A program made the position numbers and the translations under genes. Under the pieces are notes generated by a model. It was not told the DNA's origin and made no database searches. It saw nothing but the letters and a program-made list of their open reading frames with translations. Positions 17,745 through 28,580 of a stretch of 34,825 nucleotides of DNA are shown here, piece by piece (the first letter of the stretch is position 1; each line of letters begins with the position of its first letter). The stretch is taken from positions 1 to 34,825 of the forward strand of contig JAQTSI010000007.1 in assembly GCA_028711365.1 (NCBI GenBank), given 5' to 3'. The DNA comes from Methylococcaceae bacterium (GTDB lineage: Bacteria; Pseudomonadota; Gammaproteobacteria; Methylococcales; Methylococcaceae).

Positions 17745-18937
17745 GGCTGATGTTCCGGTACGGGTGGAAGGTATCCGCAACGCTGAAAATGACTCAAGCT
17801 GACCGACAGGACCGCCTCGATGGAGGTCCAGGGTAGCGCGGCGCCCGCCAAGGCATCGTGGGTATTGCGCGCATCGAACTCCGGCTTGTCGGCGAAGAGA
17901 TAGAGAGGAGTTCGCAGCAACAGATGCAAGGCCGAAAGAAACTGACGCTCCTTGTGCCCGGCGGCCCTGTGTTTCAGCTCCGCCATCCAGGCCGGATAGG
18001 GCAGCTTTGACAACGGGTAGCCGAATTCGCGGACGACATCGAGCAATGACTCCCAGGCCACGGATCGAGGGTGGCACAGGTGGAAGACCTGGCCGTAGGA
18101 GCTTTTCTGTCGCGACAGATGCACGATGGCCCGGCTGACCTCATCCACCGCCAGCAGGTTGATCCGGGTATCCACCTGCGGCTGGTGGCCGATCAGGATG
18201 CACCCTTTCAGGACTCGGCACAGGGCGTCCTCGTCGCCGTGGCCATGAAAACCCGTGCGGCTGTGACCGAAGATGCGGCCCAGCCGATATGTCACGACCG
18301 GCAAGCCGCGGCTTCCGGCGCCGCACACCAGGCTTTCCGCCACCCATTTGCTCTGCCGGTATCCCCCCTTGAAATCCTCCGCCCCCTCGGGCGTATCCGT
18401 TTCCAGGATCAAACGCCCTCGGTTGCCGGGATGGAAGAAGACGGCGACGGTGGACATGAAATGCACCGGCTTGGTCTGCTTGAGACCGGCGAAACGCAGG
18501 ATTTCCTGCGTGCCCACTACATTGGTGGCGCGCAGCCGCTCATAGGGGTAGAGCGCATTGACCTGGGCGGCGTTGTGGTAAATGACATCGATCGTTTCGG
18601 CCAGGGTTTCGAATTGCGCCGATTCCAGCCCGAAGCGCGGCTGCGCCAGATCCCCCATCACCGGGACGAGGCGCTCGGCGAAACCCTCCCGCCACAGTCC
18701 ATAGGCTTCAAGATGCCGCGCCAGTCGCCCTAGCCCCGCCGACGGAGAGCGGATCAGACAGTAGATCGTTGCGCGGGTATTGCGCAGGAGTTCATCCAGC
18801 AAATAAGCGCCGAGGAAGCCGGTAGCTCCGGTCAGGAAAATCCTCTCGGGCGCCTCCCACCGGGCGGCTAAGGCATGGGGGAATTCGATAGCCGCATCCA
18901 GCTCGGCGTCCTTTCGCAAGTCGTCCCAATCGGCCAT
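17741..18937 (-). CDS. stand-alone thioester reductase (NRPS/PKS R-domain-like extended SDR)
   Basis: 398 aa; IFLTGATGFLGAYLLDELLRNTRATIYCLIRS; VIYHNAAQVNALYPYERLRATNVVGTQEILRFA; GYRQSKWVAESLV (YxxxK). Confidence 0.88.
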   Translation of the reverse strand: MADWDDLRKDAELDAAIEFPHALAARWEAPERIFLTGATGFLGAYLLDELLRNTRATIYCLIRSPSAGLGRLARHLEAYGLWREGFAERLVPVMGDLAQPRFGLESAQFETLAETIDVIYHNAAQVNALYPYERLRATNVVGTQEILRFAGLKQTKPVHFMSTVAVFFHPGNRGRLILETDTPEGAEDFKGGYRQSKWVAESLVCGAGSRGLPVVTYRLGRIFGHSRTGFHGHGDEDALCRVLKGCILIGHQPQVDTRINLLAVDEVSRAIVHLSRQKSSYGQVFHLCHPRSVAWESLLDVVREFGYPLSKLPYPAWMAELKHRAAGHKERQFLSALHLLLRTPLYLFADKPEFDARNTHDALAGAALPWTSIEAVLSVSLSHFQRCGYLPPVPEHQP

Positions 18938-18946
18938 CTTCTTCTA

Positions 18947-19801
18947 TCAGGGGTAGCCCGCCATCTTGCACAGAGGCGCACAGTAGTTTTCCAGGCGTTG
19001 CAGGCTTTCGGCTGGCAGGGATTCTTTCCACCCCTCGATCTGGCCGCGGCGAAAGGTGCGCGATTGGGGGTCGTAGATCGCCGAATCGGGCATGGGCTGT
19101 TCCAGGTGGGCGGCGATACGCGCCATGAGCGCCTGCTGAGCCTGTTCGCTGCCTCCGCCTTGAACACCCACGAGATCCTCGAAGCGCACCATCAGGCAGT
19201 CAGGGTCTTGATGCCAGCCCCACATCCCGTGATAGATGGCGGTCAGCCCCTGCGTTTCGACACCGGCGTGGGGAGCCAAGCCTCCTTCCAGGAGGAAGTC
19301 CAAACGCTGGCTGGGCGAGAGTTCCTGAAAATCCGCTCGAAGGAAATGCGGCTTTGGCATGCCGCGGCTATCGAGGATGAAGGCAAGCAACGAAACCGCC
19401 ACCGCGCGCGGGTCGCGGATGATGCAGAGATGGCGGTAACCGAGGCCCCGCAACAGGGCGCTCAAGGCCGGCGACCAAGGCAGGTGGCCTATGAGGTAGC
19501 GCCCTTCGGCCACAGCTTTTAGCCAATGGGCAAGGGTTTCCGTGTCCACCTTCACGGGGGTCAAGCTGCCGACGGCGACCCTCTCAGCCTCTGCTGAGGC
19601 GGGTGCTTGACCGGTTCTGGCCAGGGCCTCCTTCACCTCGCGGTAATTCAGGAACATCGGCGTCACCCGGCTGGGGTCTTCGATGCCACCCGCATCGGCG
19701 AAGTGTTCGAGATAACCGAAGGCTTCCACCGCCTTGGCGAGAAGATGGGTGCCGCTTTTGGGGAGCGAATTGACCAGGATGCGATGGGCGGATACGGTCA
19801 T
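18947..19801 (-). CDS. sulfotransferase
   Basis: 284 aa; RILVNSLPKSGTHLLAKAVEAFG is a PAPS 5'-PSB motif; HLCIIRDPRAVAVSLLAFI is a 3'-PB-type motif. Confidence 0.85.
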   Translation of the reverse strand: MTVSAHRILVNSLPKSGTHLLAKAVEAFGYLEHFADAGGIEDPSRVTPMFLNYREVKEALARTGQAPASAEAERVAVGSLTPVKVDTETLAHWLKAVAEGRYLIGHLPWSPALSALLRGLGYRHLCIIRDPRAVAVSLLAFILDSRGMPKPHFLRADFQELSPSQRLDFLLEGGLAPHAGVETQGLTAIYHGMWGWHQDPDCLMVRFEDLVGVQGGGSEQAQQALMARIAAHLEQPMPDSAIYDPQSRTFRRGQIEGWKESLPAESLQRLENYCAPLCKMAGYP

Positions 19802-19810
19802 AACCCTGAC

Positions 19811-20668
19811 TCAGCGGTAGATCTGTGCGACAGCCGTGATATTCATGGCGCCGAGTCCTTGCGCGAGCGCCCTAGAGAATATTCGATGGGCAGCCTCGGC
19901 CAGTGGCACCCCGGCTCCCGCTGTCGCCGCTTCAAGTACATAGGTGAAATCCTTCTGCACCAGGTCGATTGGAAACATCGGCGCGAAATTACCGGTAATC
20001 ATCGCCTCCGCCGCCCTCTGGGCTACCGGGCTGCATACCGGGGTCGACGAGAGAATTTCAACCGCCGTGGCTTCGTCTACCCCCAGGTGTCGAATGAAAC
20101 CGAGTAGCTCGCCCAAAGCCGCCACCTGCACGCCGAACAAGGCGTTGACCATGAGCTTGACCGCTGCGCCGCTCCCTGCCGGTCCCGCATGGTGAACGGC
20201 GCTGCCCATCACCCGCAAGAGCGGTCTTACCCGCTCGACGATCGCGGTTTCCCCGCCAACGAAATAGATCAACTGAGCCACTTCCGCCCGATCCCTGGAA
20301 CCTGCGACCGGCGCGTCGATAAAGGCCCTGCCCCTTGCCTGGCAGTGCCTGGCGAGTTCCTGAGCCCAGGCGACCGTGATAGTCGAACTCTCGATGGCGA
20401 CAGCATCCCCGGCCATTACGGCCAATGCTCCGGTTGCAGGGTCCAGCCAGACTCGGCGGGAGGCTTCGACGTCGCGGACCATCGAGATCACGAATTCGGC
20501 TTCCCGAACCGCTGCCGCTGGGGTGCCTGCGAGACGGGCCCCCGCCTCCACCAGCGCTGTGGTCTTGGCTTGATCTCGATTCCACACGGTCAACTCATGA
20601 CCCGCTTTGAGAAGGTTGGCGGCCATACGGCTACCCATGGCGCCCATCCCGAGCATAGCTACCTTCAT
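19811..20668 (-). CDS. NAD(P)-dependent beta-hydroxyacid dehydrogenase (3-hydroxyisobutyrate dehydrogenase family)
   Basis: MKVAMLGMGAMGSRMAANLLKAGHELTVWNRD; FIDAPVAGSRDRAEV; GAAVKLMVNALFG with catalytic Lys. Start MKVAML at 20668 preferred over MVFMKVAML. Confidence 0.88.
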   Translation of the reverse strand: MKVAMLGMGAMGSRMAANLLKAGHELTVWNRDQAKTTALVEAGARLAGTPAAAVREAEFVISMVRDVEASRRVWLDPATGALAVMAGDAVAIESSTITVAWAQELARHCQARGRAFIDAPVAGSRDRAEVAQLIYFVGGETAIVERVRPLLRVMGSAVHHAGPAGSGAAVKLMVNALFGVQVAALGELLGFIRHLGVDEATAVEILSSTPVCSPVAQRAAEAMITGNFAPMFPIDLVQKDFTYVLEAATAGAGVPLAEAAHRIFSRALAQGLGAMNITAVAQIYR

Positions 20669-20676
20669 GAACACCA

Positions 20677-20801
20677 CTTATCACCTATCACTTTTACAGG
20701 ATGAACAGGAATTGCAGGATGAAATTCCGGTTATACCTTTGATTAATATTGTTAATCCTGTCCATCAACCGAGGGATGGAATAGAAGTGATAGGTGACAA
20801 G
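20677..20801. repeat. long imperfect inverted repeat with ACAGGAT-type motifs
   Basis: Arms 20677-20697 (CTTATCACCTATCACTTTTAC) and 20781-20801 (ATAGAAGTGATAGGTGACAAG), 18/21 complementary including a perfect 13-bp core. Inner segment carries GGATGAACAGGAATT and AATCCTGTCCATC, also near-complementary. Confidence 0.8.
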
Positions 20802-20812
20802 ATGAACACCGC

Positions 20813-22264
20813 TCAATGTTTGCCAATCACGGTTTCGCAGTTCACCAACAAGTTTGCGCCCCTACCACCGCTACACCGGTCTGGACCCGGACCCGGCCCC
20901 CCGTCCAGAGCATCGTTACCGTCATCACCCTTCAGCAGGTCGGCGCCGCTCCCACCCCATAACCCGTCGTTGCCGCTGCCGCCTGTGAGGGTGTCATAAC
21001 CGTTTCCGCCCAGCAACCAGTCGTCGCCGCCGCCGCCATTGAGATTGTCATCGCCGTCACCGCCACAGAGGATATCTTCACCGCCCAGCCCCCGGATCGT
21101 GTCGTTGCCGCCCAGACCATGGATGATGTCACGATGGTGGGTACCGATCAGTGTATCGGCACCTTGGGTGCCGATGAGCGTAGGCGGAAAACCGCCGCAC
21201 AACAGGGGGGTGATGAACTGACCAACGCTGAATGGAGTATTCGCGACCGCTATCGTTGCCGTTACTGTGTTCGTGGCCCTGTCGATGACGGAGACATTAT
21301 TGCTCGCCCGATTGACCACATAGACGGAGGCGCCGTCGGGGGTGACGGAGACTCCCGTAGGACGGGAACCGACCGCTATTGTCGCCCTCACGGTATTCGA
21401 TGCCCTGTCGATGACGGAAACCGTACCGCTGCTGCCGTTAGGATTCTGATTCGATACATATACCGTAGCGCCATCGGGGCTTACGGCGACACCGCTGGGA
21501 TCTTCATCCACCGGTATCGTCGCGATCGCCACGTTCGAAGCGCGGTCGATAACCGAAACCGTGCCATCTACGGGATTCGGCACATAGATCAAAGCCCCGT
21601 CGGGAGTTGCGGCAGCGCCTCCGGGAAACTTGCCGACCATCACCGTCGCTATGACGGTGTTCGATTGCCTGTCTACTACCGATACGGTACCGTTCGGGGG
21701 AATGCCGTTGGGTACGGCTGCGGGAATCTGATTCACCACATACACAAGGGCGCCATCGGGGGTTATGGCGATGGCGGCAGGATTGGCGCCTACCGGTATG
21801 GTCGCCGTCACGGTATTCGAGGCTGTGGCGATGACGGAAACCGTATTGTCGTTCCGGTTTCCTACATAGAGCGTATCGCCATCGGGGGTTACTGCCACGC
21901 CGAAGGGAAGTGAACCTACCGGTATGGTCGTCGTCACGGTATTCGAGGCTGTGGCGATGACGGAAACCGTGCCGCGAACCGTCTTGTCGAGGCTGGTCCG
22001 GTTCGTCACATACACATAGGCGCCATCGGCGCTTGTGGCGACACCGAAGGCGCCCGTCCCCTCCGTGATCGTCTTCGTGACGATATTCGTGGCCGTGTCG
22101 ATGATCGAGATCGTCCCTTGGGCATTGGGGAGATTCGAGCTCGCAATGTAGGCAAAAGGCTCGGCCTGCGCGCCCATGGAACTCAGGACTATCCCCAGCA
22201 GCCCAAGACCGCCGTTACGGGCTATGACGCATGACGAATGAATATAGTGGTCCAGATATTTCAT
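20813..22264 (-). CDS. secreted YVTN seven-bladed beta-propeller with C-terminal RTX calcium-binding repeats
   Basis: MKYLDHYIHSSCVIARNGGLGLLGIVLSSMGAQA signal; repeats of GTVSVIDRASNTVxATIxVGxxPxGVAVTPDGAxVYV; C-terminal GGxGxDxLxGGxGxD nonapeptides. Start moved to ATG at 22264, 19 nt after the PKS stop. Confidence 0.88.
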   Translation of the reverse strand: MKYLDHYIHSSCVIARNGGLGLLGIVLSSMGAQAEPFAYIASSNLPNAQGTISIIDTATNIVTKTITEGTGAFGVATSADGAYVYVTNRTSLDKTVRGTVSVIATASNTVTTTIPVGSLPFGVAVTPDGDTLYVGNRNDNTVSVIATASNTVTATIPVGANPAAIAITPDGALVYVVNQIPAAVPNGIPPNGTVSVVDRQSNTVIATVMVGKFPGGAAATPDGALIYVPNPVDGTVSVIDRASNVAIATIPVDEDPSGVAVSPDGATVYVSNQNPNGSSGTVSVIDRASNTVRATIAVGSRPTGVSVTPDGASVYVVNRASNNVSVIDRATNTVTATIAVANTPFSVGQFITPLLCGGFPPTLIGTQGADTLIGTHHRDIIHGLGGNDTIRGLGGEDILCGGDGDDNLNGGGGDDWLLGGNGYDTLTGGSGNDGLWGGSGADLLKGDDGNDALDGGPGPGPDRCSGGRGANLLVNCETVIGKH

Positions 22265-22283
22265 GATGGCCTCTCCAGTTTTA

Positions 22284-25200
22284 TTATTTTGGCAATGCGG
22301 TAGCGATCGGCTGGCCCGGGTCAAACAACATGGTTTCCAATATTCGTTGAAAATCCTCGATCATCCGCCGCACGGTTGCCGGCTCGAACAGCTCCTTGCG
22401 GTAATACCACCGGCCCCGCAGCTCTGTATTGGCGTCCGAGCCAAGCTCCTCCCAAAGCAACAGGGCGATGTCGGTCCGGATTCCCCCCCGGTCCGTTCTG
22501 CCGATGTCCCGTGGCGCTATCGTAAGGCCGGGAAGCTTGATTTCCTGATCCAGCATCGGCAAGAAGTTGAATAGGGCGTGGGAGAGAAACGGTCGGATCG
22601 GGTTCCAGTCGCTTTGCAGGGCCTGGCACACCTGCTCGAAGCTGAGGTCCTGTTGGGCGATCGCCTCCACCATCCGCTGTTGGACACTCGCCAGTAACTC
22701 CAGGAATGAAGGATTTCCTCCCAGGTCCACCCGCAGCAGGGCCAGACCGGAGAAGAAACCGATCAGTGGCTCGATCAGCGGGTGGTCACGCTTGCTCAAG
22801 GGCGCGCCTACCATGATGTCCTCACTGCCGGTGTAATGATGGAGTAAGGTCAGATAGACGGCTAGCAAGGCAATCGATGGCGTGGCGCCCTGCGCTTGGC
22901 TCAAGTCCTTGAGCTTTCGCATCAACTCGGATGGTATCTCGACCCCCTCGCTGCTATCGTCATGGAAGTAGCGCGTGAGACCGGTCGGTCGGGGTCGGTC
23001 GATCGGCAGTTCCAACGCCGGAGGGGGAGATGAGAGGAAGCGTTGCCAGTAGTCATGGCGCTCTCCGAGCGCCGCAGGAGTATAAAACTGGTGCTGCCAG
23101 TAGGCGAAGTCGGCATATTGTATGGAAAGGGGAGGCAAAGGAGAGGGCTTATCCTCCCGGAAGGCGCCATAGAGTGCCGCCAGTTCTTTGATCATGATCC
23201 TGTACGACCAGAGATCCATGATCAGATGGTGCATGCACACCAACAGCGTATGGGAGCACTCGCCCAGCCGTATCAATTGCACCCGCCATAAGGGCCCTAA
23301 TTCCAGATCGAAAGCCTCTTCGACCTCGCCGGCAACCAACCGGGAAATGGCTTCGGCCTGTGCGGCTGGCGAGCGATCGCTCAAGTCCTCCCGCCTCGGC
23401 TCGACCCGTCCGGTGGGGGCAATGACCTGCAACGGGGTACCGTCCCGTAGCGGGAAGCTCGTGCGCAAGATTTCATGGCGCCGCGCCAGTTCCACGAGGC
23501 ATCGATCGAGTATCGCCGGATCCAATTGGCCCGTGAGCTGCCAGCCATTCACGACATTGAAATTGTTTCGCCCCCGGTCTGCTTGGCAACGCCGCCACAT
23601 CACGGACTGGGCAAAGGACAGCGGCAGATCGCAGTTGCGGGGCGCCGGCTGCAGCGCAGGCGATGCGATCGCCGGTTGCTCTGTGGAGATCGCGTTCTCC
23701 CTGAGTCGCTCGTTGAGATCGTGCAGGATATCCGCGACACTCACTTGGTCGAGCAGTTTGGCGAGCGGTATGTTAACCCCTAGTTCCCTCTGGATGCGGT
23801 TGCGCAATTCCACCGCCATCAACGAATCTAGCCCCAAAGCCATCAGGGATTGCTGTTCATCGATCTGCTCCGCCGCCATCCCTAAGGTGGTGGCGACCCG
23901 GGTGTACAGATAGCGCTTAAGCTCGCTACTGCGTTCCTCCTCCGTCAGGCCACGGAGCCGATGCGACAGGTCGACCGCCGTAGCGACGGCGTCTTCCCGG
24001 CGAATCGCCGAGGAGAGGGTGGTCGGCTCATGATGGACCGGCGTGGTTGCATAACGCTGCCCGTCGCGCCAAGCCACTTGATCTTCGCCGGGTGTGTAGG
24101 GTAAGCGGGAGCAGATTTCGGCGCAAAGGACAGCGGCTTGTGCCGGCGCCTCGACCGATCCGTCGAGATCAAGGCATACGCAATGCCGCCGTTCCCGGGC
24201 AAGGGCCTGACCCATATCCCAAAGCTTCGATTGGGTTTGGCCGGATACCGTTGCCTCCGGTTGCACCCCCTGGGTCACGATCCATAGGCCGGGCGGCTGG
24301 GCCGGCATGGCCTCGATCAGGTGCGAGAGGCCGGCGTCAGCGGCGTCTCCTTGATTCAGACTCCAGAGATAGACTATGCCCTGTACGGTTCCCGCCTCTC
24401 TCATCACCTGCCCGTAATCGTCGGCGTGGTCGGGATGAATGCGGAAGCTGTCCTCGTCTATGCGAGCATAATCGGCACCGGTTTCGACTCGAATGGCGCG
24501 CTCACCACGGCAGAGCAACTGCTCGGCCAGGGCGGCGGCGAGGCCGGAGGTATCGGCGAAGAGCAGCCAGACCCGCGGAAAGTCGTTAACCGGCGATTCT
24601 GTCGACAAATCGCCTGAAGGCGGGACTACACACGGAGTGGCCGAGGTCTGGGCGATGATGACGGCCTGATCCAGATGGACCGAGGCGGGATCCTCGGGAA
24701 AGCAGGCCACCGCCTGGAAGCCATTGGCCAGGAGCCGTTCCCGCCATTGCCTGGCGCCGAGGAGCGGCTGACCGCTACGCTGGTCGGCAAAGCGCCACCA
24801 GCCATCGATGAGACCGAACGTGATATCGAGCCAGCGATGGCAGGTGCTGAGTTCCAGCAGGACCAGCAGGCCACCGGGTGCTAATAATTGGCGCACATGG
24901 CTCAGGGTCACCGCCAGATCACGGGTGGCATGGAGGACATTGGCGGCGATGACGAGATCGTATTGGTGCGGGACGAAACCCTGGTCGGCGGGTGACTGCT
25001 CGATGTCGAGCGGGCGGTAGCGGATGAAGTCGAAGCCGGCAAAGCGCGCCTGGGCCTTGGACAGGAAGATGGCGCCGAGATCGGTGAAGTGATACTCCGT
25101 CTGTCCAGCCGGCAACAGCGGCAACAGCCCTTCGCTCGTTCCCCCCGTTCCCGCGCCCAGCTCCAGAACCCGCAAGCCGCGGCCTAGCGGCAGCGCAACG

Positions 25201-28200
25201 ATGGCGCTGCGCACCGCCCACCGAACCAGGTGATTCATGAGTTGAGCAGGAGGGGGCTCCCGATAGAGTTGGCTGACAATGCCCGCATCGCCGCCGGGAA
25301 ACAGCAGTTCCAGAGGCGCTTGCAACCCGCGCAGCATATCGAGCAGGCGTGGCCCACACCGCTCGACCAGGGTCCATTGGGCTGCGGCCACGCTTCGATA
25401 CGGTTCGGGGAAGGGCCGTGACTGCCGGTGAGCTGGCGTGCGTAGCACCGTCCATCCCTCCGCGTCGGGCTCGAGAATGCCCGCATCCGTCAGCATTCCC
25501 AATAGCCGCTCGAGCAGACGGTGATGCGGGGCGACTACCCCGATCCGTTCGCCGATCCCCTCGCGCCGCCAACGCGTACCCGGCTCGAAGCTCAGGCCGC
25601 TGTCCCTGAGTGCGGCTACGACATAAGCGGAACTCAGGCCGTCGAGTTCCGCCAACGCCGCGAGATAAAGATCCAGCGAGACTCGGGGCAACTGGGAGTC
25701 GAGTTCTTCCTGCATGAGCCGGCTCAACTGCGCCATGGGGAGCAGGTAATCGGGAGGCAAACCGAATTGGGGTCGCGGTTGCCATGCCAGCTTTTGTTCG
25801 GCGCCCGCCGTCCCGATCGCCTGTCCCGTTGCAGCCGTCTGCTCTCGCCGCGGCGCTTCGGTCCAGCAGCGCTGGCGTTGGAAGGGATAGGTGGGCAAGA
25901 CGAGTTTGCGCCGGGGATAGCCCCGGTCGAAACCCGTCCAATCCACATTTACCCCATGCTGGTAGAGCGCGCCGAGGCTTTCCAATACTGGTTGCCAGTC
26001 GGAGCGGCCGGGACGCAAGCTGGGCAGCATCGACGGCGCCGCGGATCTTGGGTCCAGACAGGACTCGGCCATGCCGAGCAGGGTGGGCTTGGGCCCGATT
26101 TCGAGGAAAATGCCGGCCCCTTGCGTCTGCAGGGCGCCTACCCCGTCGGCGAAGCGCACCGATGCACGCACATGGCGGACCCAGTAATCCGGGCTTGCCA
26201 CTTCCAAAGTCGCGGGCCGGCCACTCACATTGGAGATCAGGGGCAACCTGGGGGCATGATAGGTGACGGTACGCGCTACCTCGGCAAACTCGGCCTGTAT
26301 CGGCTCGATCAAGGGTGAATGAAAGGCATGGGAAACTTTGAGCGGGCGAGTCTTGACACCAGTATCCGCCAGATCCGCCGCGAGCGCTTCCACTGCGGCC
26401 CGCCGACCCGAGATCACGATGTTTTCGGGACCGTTCAGCGCGGCGATAGCCACCTCCGCCCGGTATCGCTGCAAGGCTGCCTGGACCTGGCTTTCCCCTG
26501 CCATCACCGCGACCATCGCACCGTCCTCGGGCAACGCAGCCATCAGCCGCCCCCGTGCGGCAACCAGCTCGAGGCCGTCCTCCAGGCTGAAGACCCCCGC
26601 CACACAAGCCGCTACATACTCGCCCACGCTATGCCCGAGCACCACGGCCGGCTCGATGCCCCAGGATCGCCAGGTTTCCGCCAGCGCGTATTCCAGGGCA
26701 AACAGGGCGGGCTGGGTGTAGGCGGTGCCATGGATGACATCGGTTTGGCCCAACGCCTCCGACGCCGGATACAGGATCGACAGCAGCGGGATATCGAGAT
26801 GGGGGCGGAGCAACGCATCGCACGCATCCAGAACCCGGCGGAAGACGGGTTGGGTTTCGTACAGTTCCCGGCCCATCGCGACATATTGCGAGCCCTGCCC
26901 GGTGAACAGGAAGGCAATCGGCGGTGGCTTGCTCGACACGGCCTCCGGGAAATCGACGCCGGTCTGCGCGGCCAGTTGCGCCTGTGCCTCGGCGGGCGTC
27001 CGGACCACGAAGGCCAGCCGATGGCTGAAATGCGTGCGTCCTGTGGCCGCGGTAAAACAGACATCGGCCAGCCCAATATCGGGATTGGAGGCAAAGAAAT
27101 CCTGATAGCGCCGCATCAACGCCTGTAGCGCCGCCGGGCTTTTGGCCGAAAGCGGCAACACCTGCAGCGGACGCTCGGGGGGGGATGGAGGAACCGACAA
27201 GCATACGGGCGCCTCTTCGACGATCAAATGCACATTGGTGCCGCTCATGCCGAAGGCGCTGACTCCGGCTCGTCCCGTCCCGTCCGGCCAGGGCAAGGGG
27301 GTAGTGGGAACCACCAGGGGCAGCTCGGACCAGGGGATATGCGGATTGGGCTCGGCAAAGTGGATGCTGGGCGGAATGAGCCGATGCTGGAGAGCGAGGG
27401 TCACTTTGAGCAGGGAGGCGATCCCTGCGGCGCCCTGGAGATGGCCGATATTGGCCTTGACCGAGCCTAGGGCGAGGGGAACCGAACGGTCCTGCCCAAG
27501 CACCTCCGCCAAGGCCAACACCTCGATAGGATCCCCGAGCACGGTGCCCGTGCCATGCGCCTCGACGTACTGAATCTCTTCGGGCCCTACCCCTGCGTTG
27601 GTCAGGGCCTGACGGAGCAATGCGGCCTGTGCTTGGCCGTTAGGTACGGTGAGGCCATTGCTGCGCCCATCATGGTTGACCGCCGAGCCGCGGATCAGCG
27701 ACACGATGCTGTCGCCTGCCGCCATCGCATCAGCAAGGCGCTTGAGCACGACCACGCCACAGCCTTCACCGACCCCGAAGCCATCGGCATCGGCCGCGAA
27801 GGTCTTGGAGCGGCCATCGCTCGCCAGTACATGCATGGCGCACAGGCCCAGCATATTCTCCGGGGCGAGATTCAGACTGACGCCTCCCGCGAGGGCCAGA
27901 TCGCATTCCCCATTGTGCAGGGATTGGCAGGCCAGATGCACCGCCATCAGGGAGGAAGAGCAGGCGGTGTCGATCTGCATGGCCGGGCCGTGCAGGTCCA
28001 GCATGTAGGCCAGGCGTCCCGCCGCAAGCCCGCGCAGATTGCTAAGCATACGATATCCGTCGACCTGTCGCGGATCGTCCGTGTATAGGCGTTGGGCGGA
28101 GTAATCATCCCAGAACGAGCCGACGAAGACCCCGGTCTGACTTTCTTGTAGGCGGTCCGGCGCCAGTCCGGCCTGCTCCAATGCTTCCCAGGCAACCTCC

Positions 28201-28580
28201 AGCAATAGCCGCTGCTGCGGGTCGAGGTGGATGGCCTCGCGCGGAGCCATGCCAAAGAATTGCGGATCGAACTGCTCGATACCCTCGACGAACCCCCCTT
28301 GACGGACATACATCTTGCCGGCTTGATCGGGCCTTGGATCGTAGTAGCTGGCGAGATCCCAGCGCGAGGGCGGGATGTCCTCCAGCGCATCCCTACCCTG
28401 GTGGAGCAACTGCCAAAAGGCCTCAGGGGTGTCGGCCTTGCCCGGGAAGCGGCAGCCCATGCCGATGAGGGCAATAGGTTCGATACGGGGCTTTTCGAGT
28501 GCGGTCAACTCGGCGCGCAATGCCTGTAGCTCGACCAAGGCGTCCTTTAGCAACAGACGGTAGTCGATTCCCTGGCTCAT
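22284..28580 (-). CDS. type I PKS / condensation hybrid: KS-AT(malonyl)-C-methyltransferase-structural KR-ACP-C
   Basis: 2098 aa. [41 protein letters not shown]. c[14 protein letters not shown] structural half: [18 protein letters not shown], with no catalytic Rossmann half after it. [24 protein letters not shown]. Confidence 0.93.
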   Translation of the reverse strand: MSQGIDYRLLLKDALVELQALRAELTALEKPRIEPIALIGMGCRFPGKADTPEAFWQLLHQGRDALEDIPPSRWDLASYYDPRPDQAGKMYVRQGGFVEGIEQFDPQFFGMAPREAIHLDPQQRLLLEVAWEALEQAGLAPDRLQESQTGVFVGSFWDDYSAQRLYTDDPRQVDGYRMLSNLRGLAAGRLAYMLDLHGPAMQIDTACSSSLMAVHLACQSLHNGECDLALAGGVSLNLAPENMLGLCAMHVLASDGRSKTFAADADGFGVGEGCGVVVLKRLADAMAAGDSIVSLIRGSAVNHDGRSNGLTVPNGQAQAALLRQALTNAGVGPEEIQYVEAHGTGTVLGDPIEVLALAEVLGQDRSVPLALGSVKANIGHLQGAAGIASLLKVTLALQHRLIPPSIHFAEPNPHIPWSELPLVVPTTPLPWPDGTGRAGVSAFGMSGTNVHLIVEEAPVCLSVPPSPPERPLQVLPLSAKSPAALQALMRRYQDFFASNPDIGLADVCFTAATGRTHFSHRLAFVVRTPAEAQAQLAAQTGVDFPEAVSSKPPPIAFLFTGQGSQYVAMGRELYETQPVFRRVLDACDALLRPHLDIPLLSILYPASEALGQTDVIHGTAYTQPALFALEYALAETWRSWGIEPAVVLGHSVGEYVAACVAGVFSLEDGLELVAARGRLMAALPEDGAMVAVMAGESQVQAALQRYRAEVAIAALNGPENIVISGRRAAVEALAADLADTGVKTRPLKVSHAFHSPLIEPIQAEFAEVARTVTYHAPRLPLISNVSGRPATLEVASPDYWVRHVRASVRFADGVGALQTQGAGIFLEIGPKPTLLGMAESCLDPRSAAPSMLPSLRPGRSDWQPVLESLGALYQHGVNVDWTGFDRGYPRRKLVLPTYPFQRQRCWTEAPRREQTAATGQAIGTAGAEQKLAWQPRPQFGLPPDYLLPMAQLSRLMQEELDSQLPRVSLDLYLAALAELDGLSSAYVVAALRDSGLSFEPGTRWRREGIGERIGVVAPHHRLLERLLGMLTDAGILEPDAEGWTVLRTPAHRQSRPFPEPYRSVAAAQWTLVERCGPRLLDMLRGLQAPLELLFPGGDAGIVSQLYREPPPAQLMNHLVRWAVRSAIVALPLGRGLRVLELGAGTGGTSEGLLPLLPAGQTEYHFTDLGAIFLSKAQARFAGFDFIRYRPLDIEQSPADQGFVPHQYDLVIAANVLHATRDLAVTLSHVRQLLAPGGLLVLLELSTCHRWLDITFGLIDGWWRFADQRSGQPLLGARQWRERLLANGFQAVACFPEDPASVHLDQAVIIAQTSATPCVVPPSGDLSTESPVNDFPRVWLLFADTSGLAAALAEQLLCRGERAIRVETGADYARIDEDSFRIHPDHADDYGQVMREAGTVQGIVYLWSLNQGDAADAGLSHLIEAMPAQPPGLWIVTQGVQPEATVSGQTQSKLWDMGQALARERRHCVCLDLDGSVEAPAQAAVLCAEICSRLPYTPGEDQVAWRDGQRYATTPVHHEPTTLSSAIRREDAVATAVDLSHRLRGLTEEERSSELKRYLYTRVATTLGMAAEQIDEQQSLMALGLDSLMAVELRNRIQRELGVNIPLAKLLDQVSVADILHDLNERLRENAISTEQPAIASPALQPAPRNCDLPLSFAQSVMWRRCQADRGRNNFNVVNGWQLTGQLDPAILDRCLVELARRHEILRTSFPLRDGTPLQVIAPTGRVEPRREDLSDRSPAAQAEAISRLVAGEVEEAFDLELGPLWRVQLIRLGECSHTLLVCMHHLIMDLWSYRIMIKELAALYGAFREDKPSPLPPLSIQYADFAYWQHQFYTPAALGERHDYWQRFLSSPPPALELPIDRPRPTGLTRYFHDDSSEGVEIPSELMRKLKDLSQAQGATPSIALLAVYLTLLHHYTGSEDIMVGAPLSKRDHPLIEPLIGFFSGLALLRVDLGGNPSFLELLASVQQRMVEAIAQQDLSFEQVCQALQSDWNPIRPFLSHALFNFLPMLDQEIKLPGLTIAPRDIGRTDRGGIRTDIALLLWEELGSDANTELRGRWYYRKELFEPATVRRMIEDFQRILETMLFDPGQPIATALPK

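Noticed and set aside
16362-17750. 462-aa plus-strand ORF
   Set aside because: Antisense to the octaheme cytochrome, which has clear motifs; no recognisable domain.
17745-18077. N-terminal extension of the 851-aa cytochrome ORF
   Set aside because: Overlaps the thioester reductase CDS and hides a good signal peptide; TTG at 17744 is more plausible.
24919-26607. 562-aa minus-strand ORF overlapping the PKS in another frame
   Set aside because: Frame-shifted shadow of the PKS AT/MT region; Arg/Gly/Pro-rich with no motifs.
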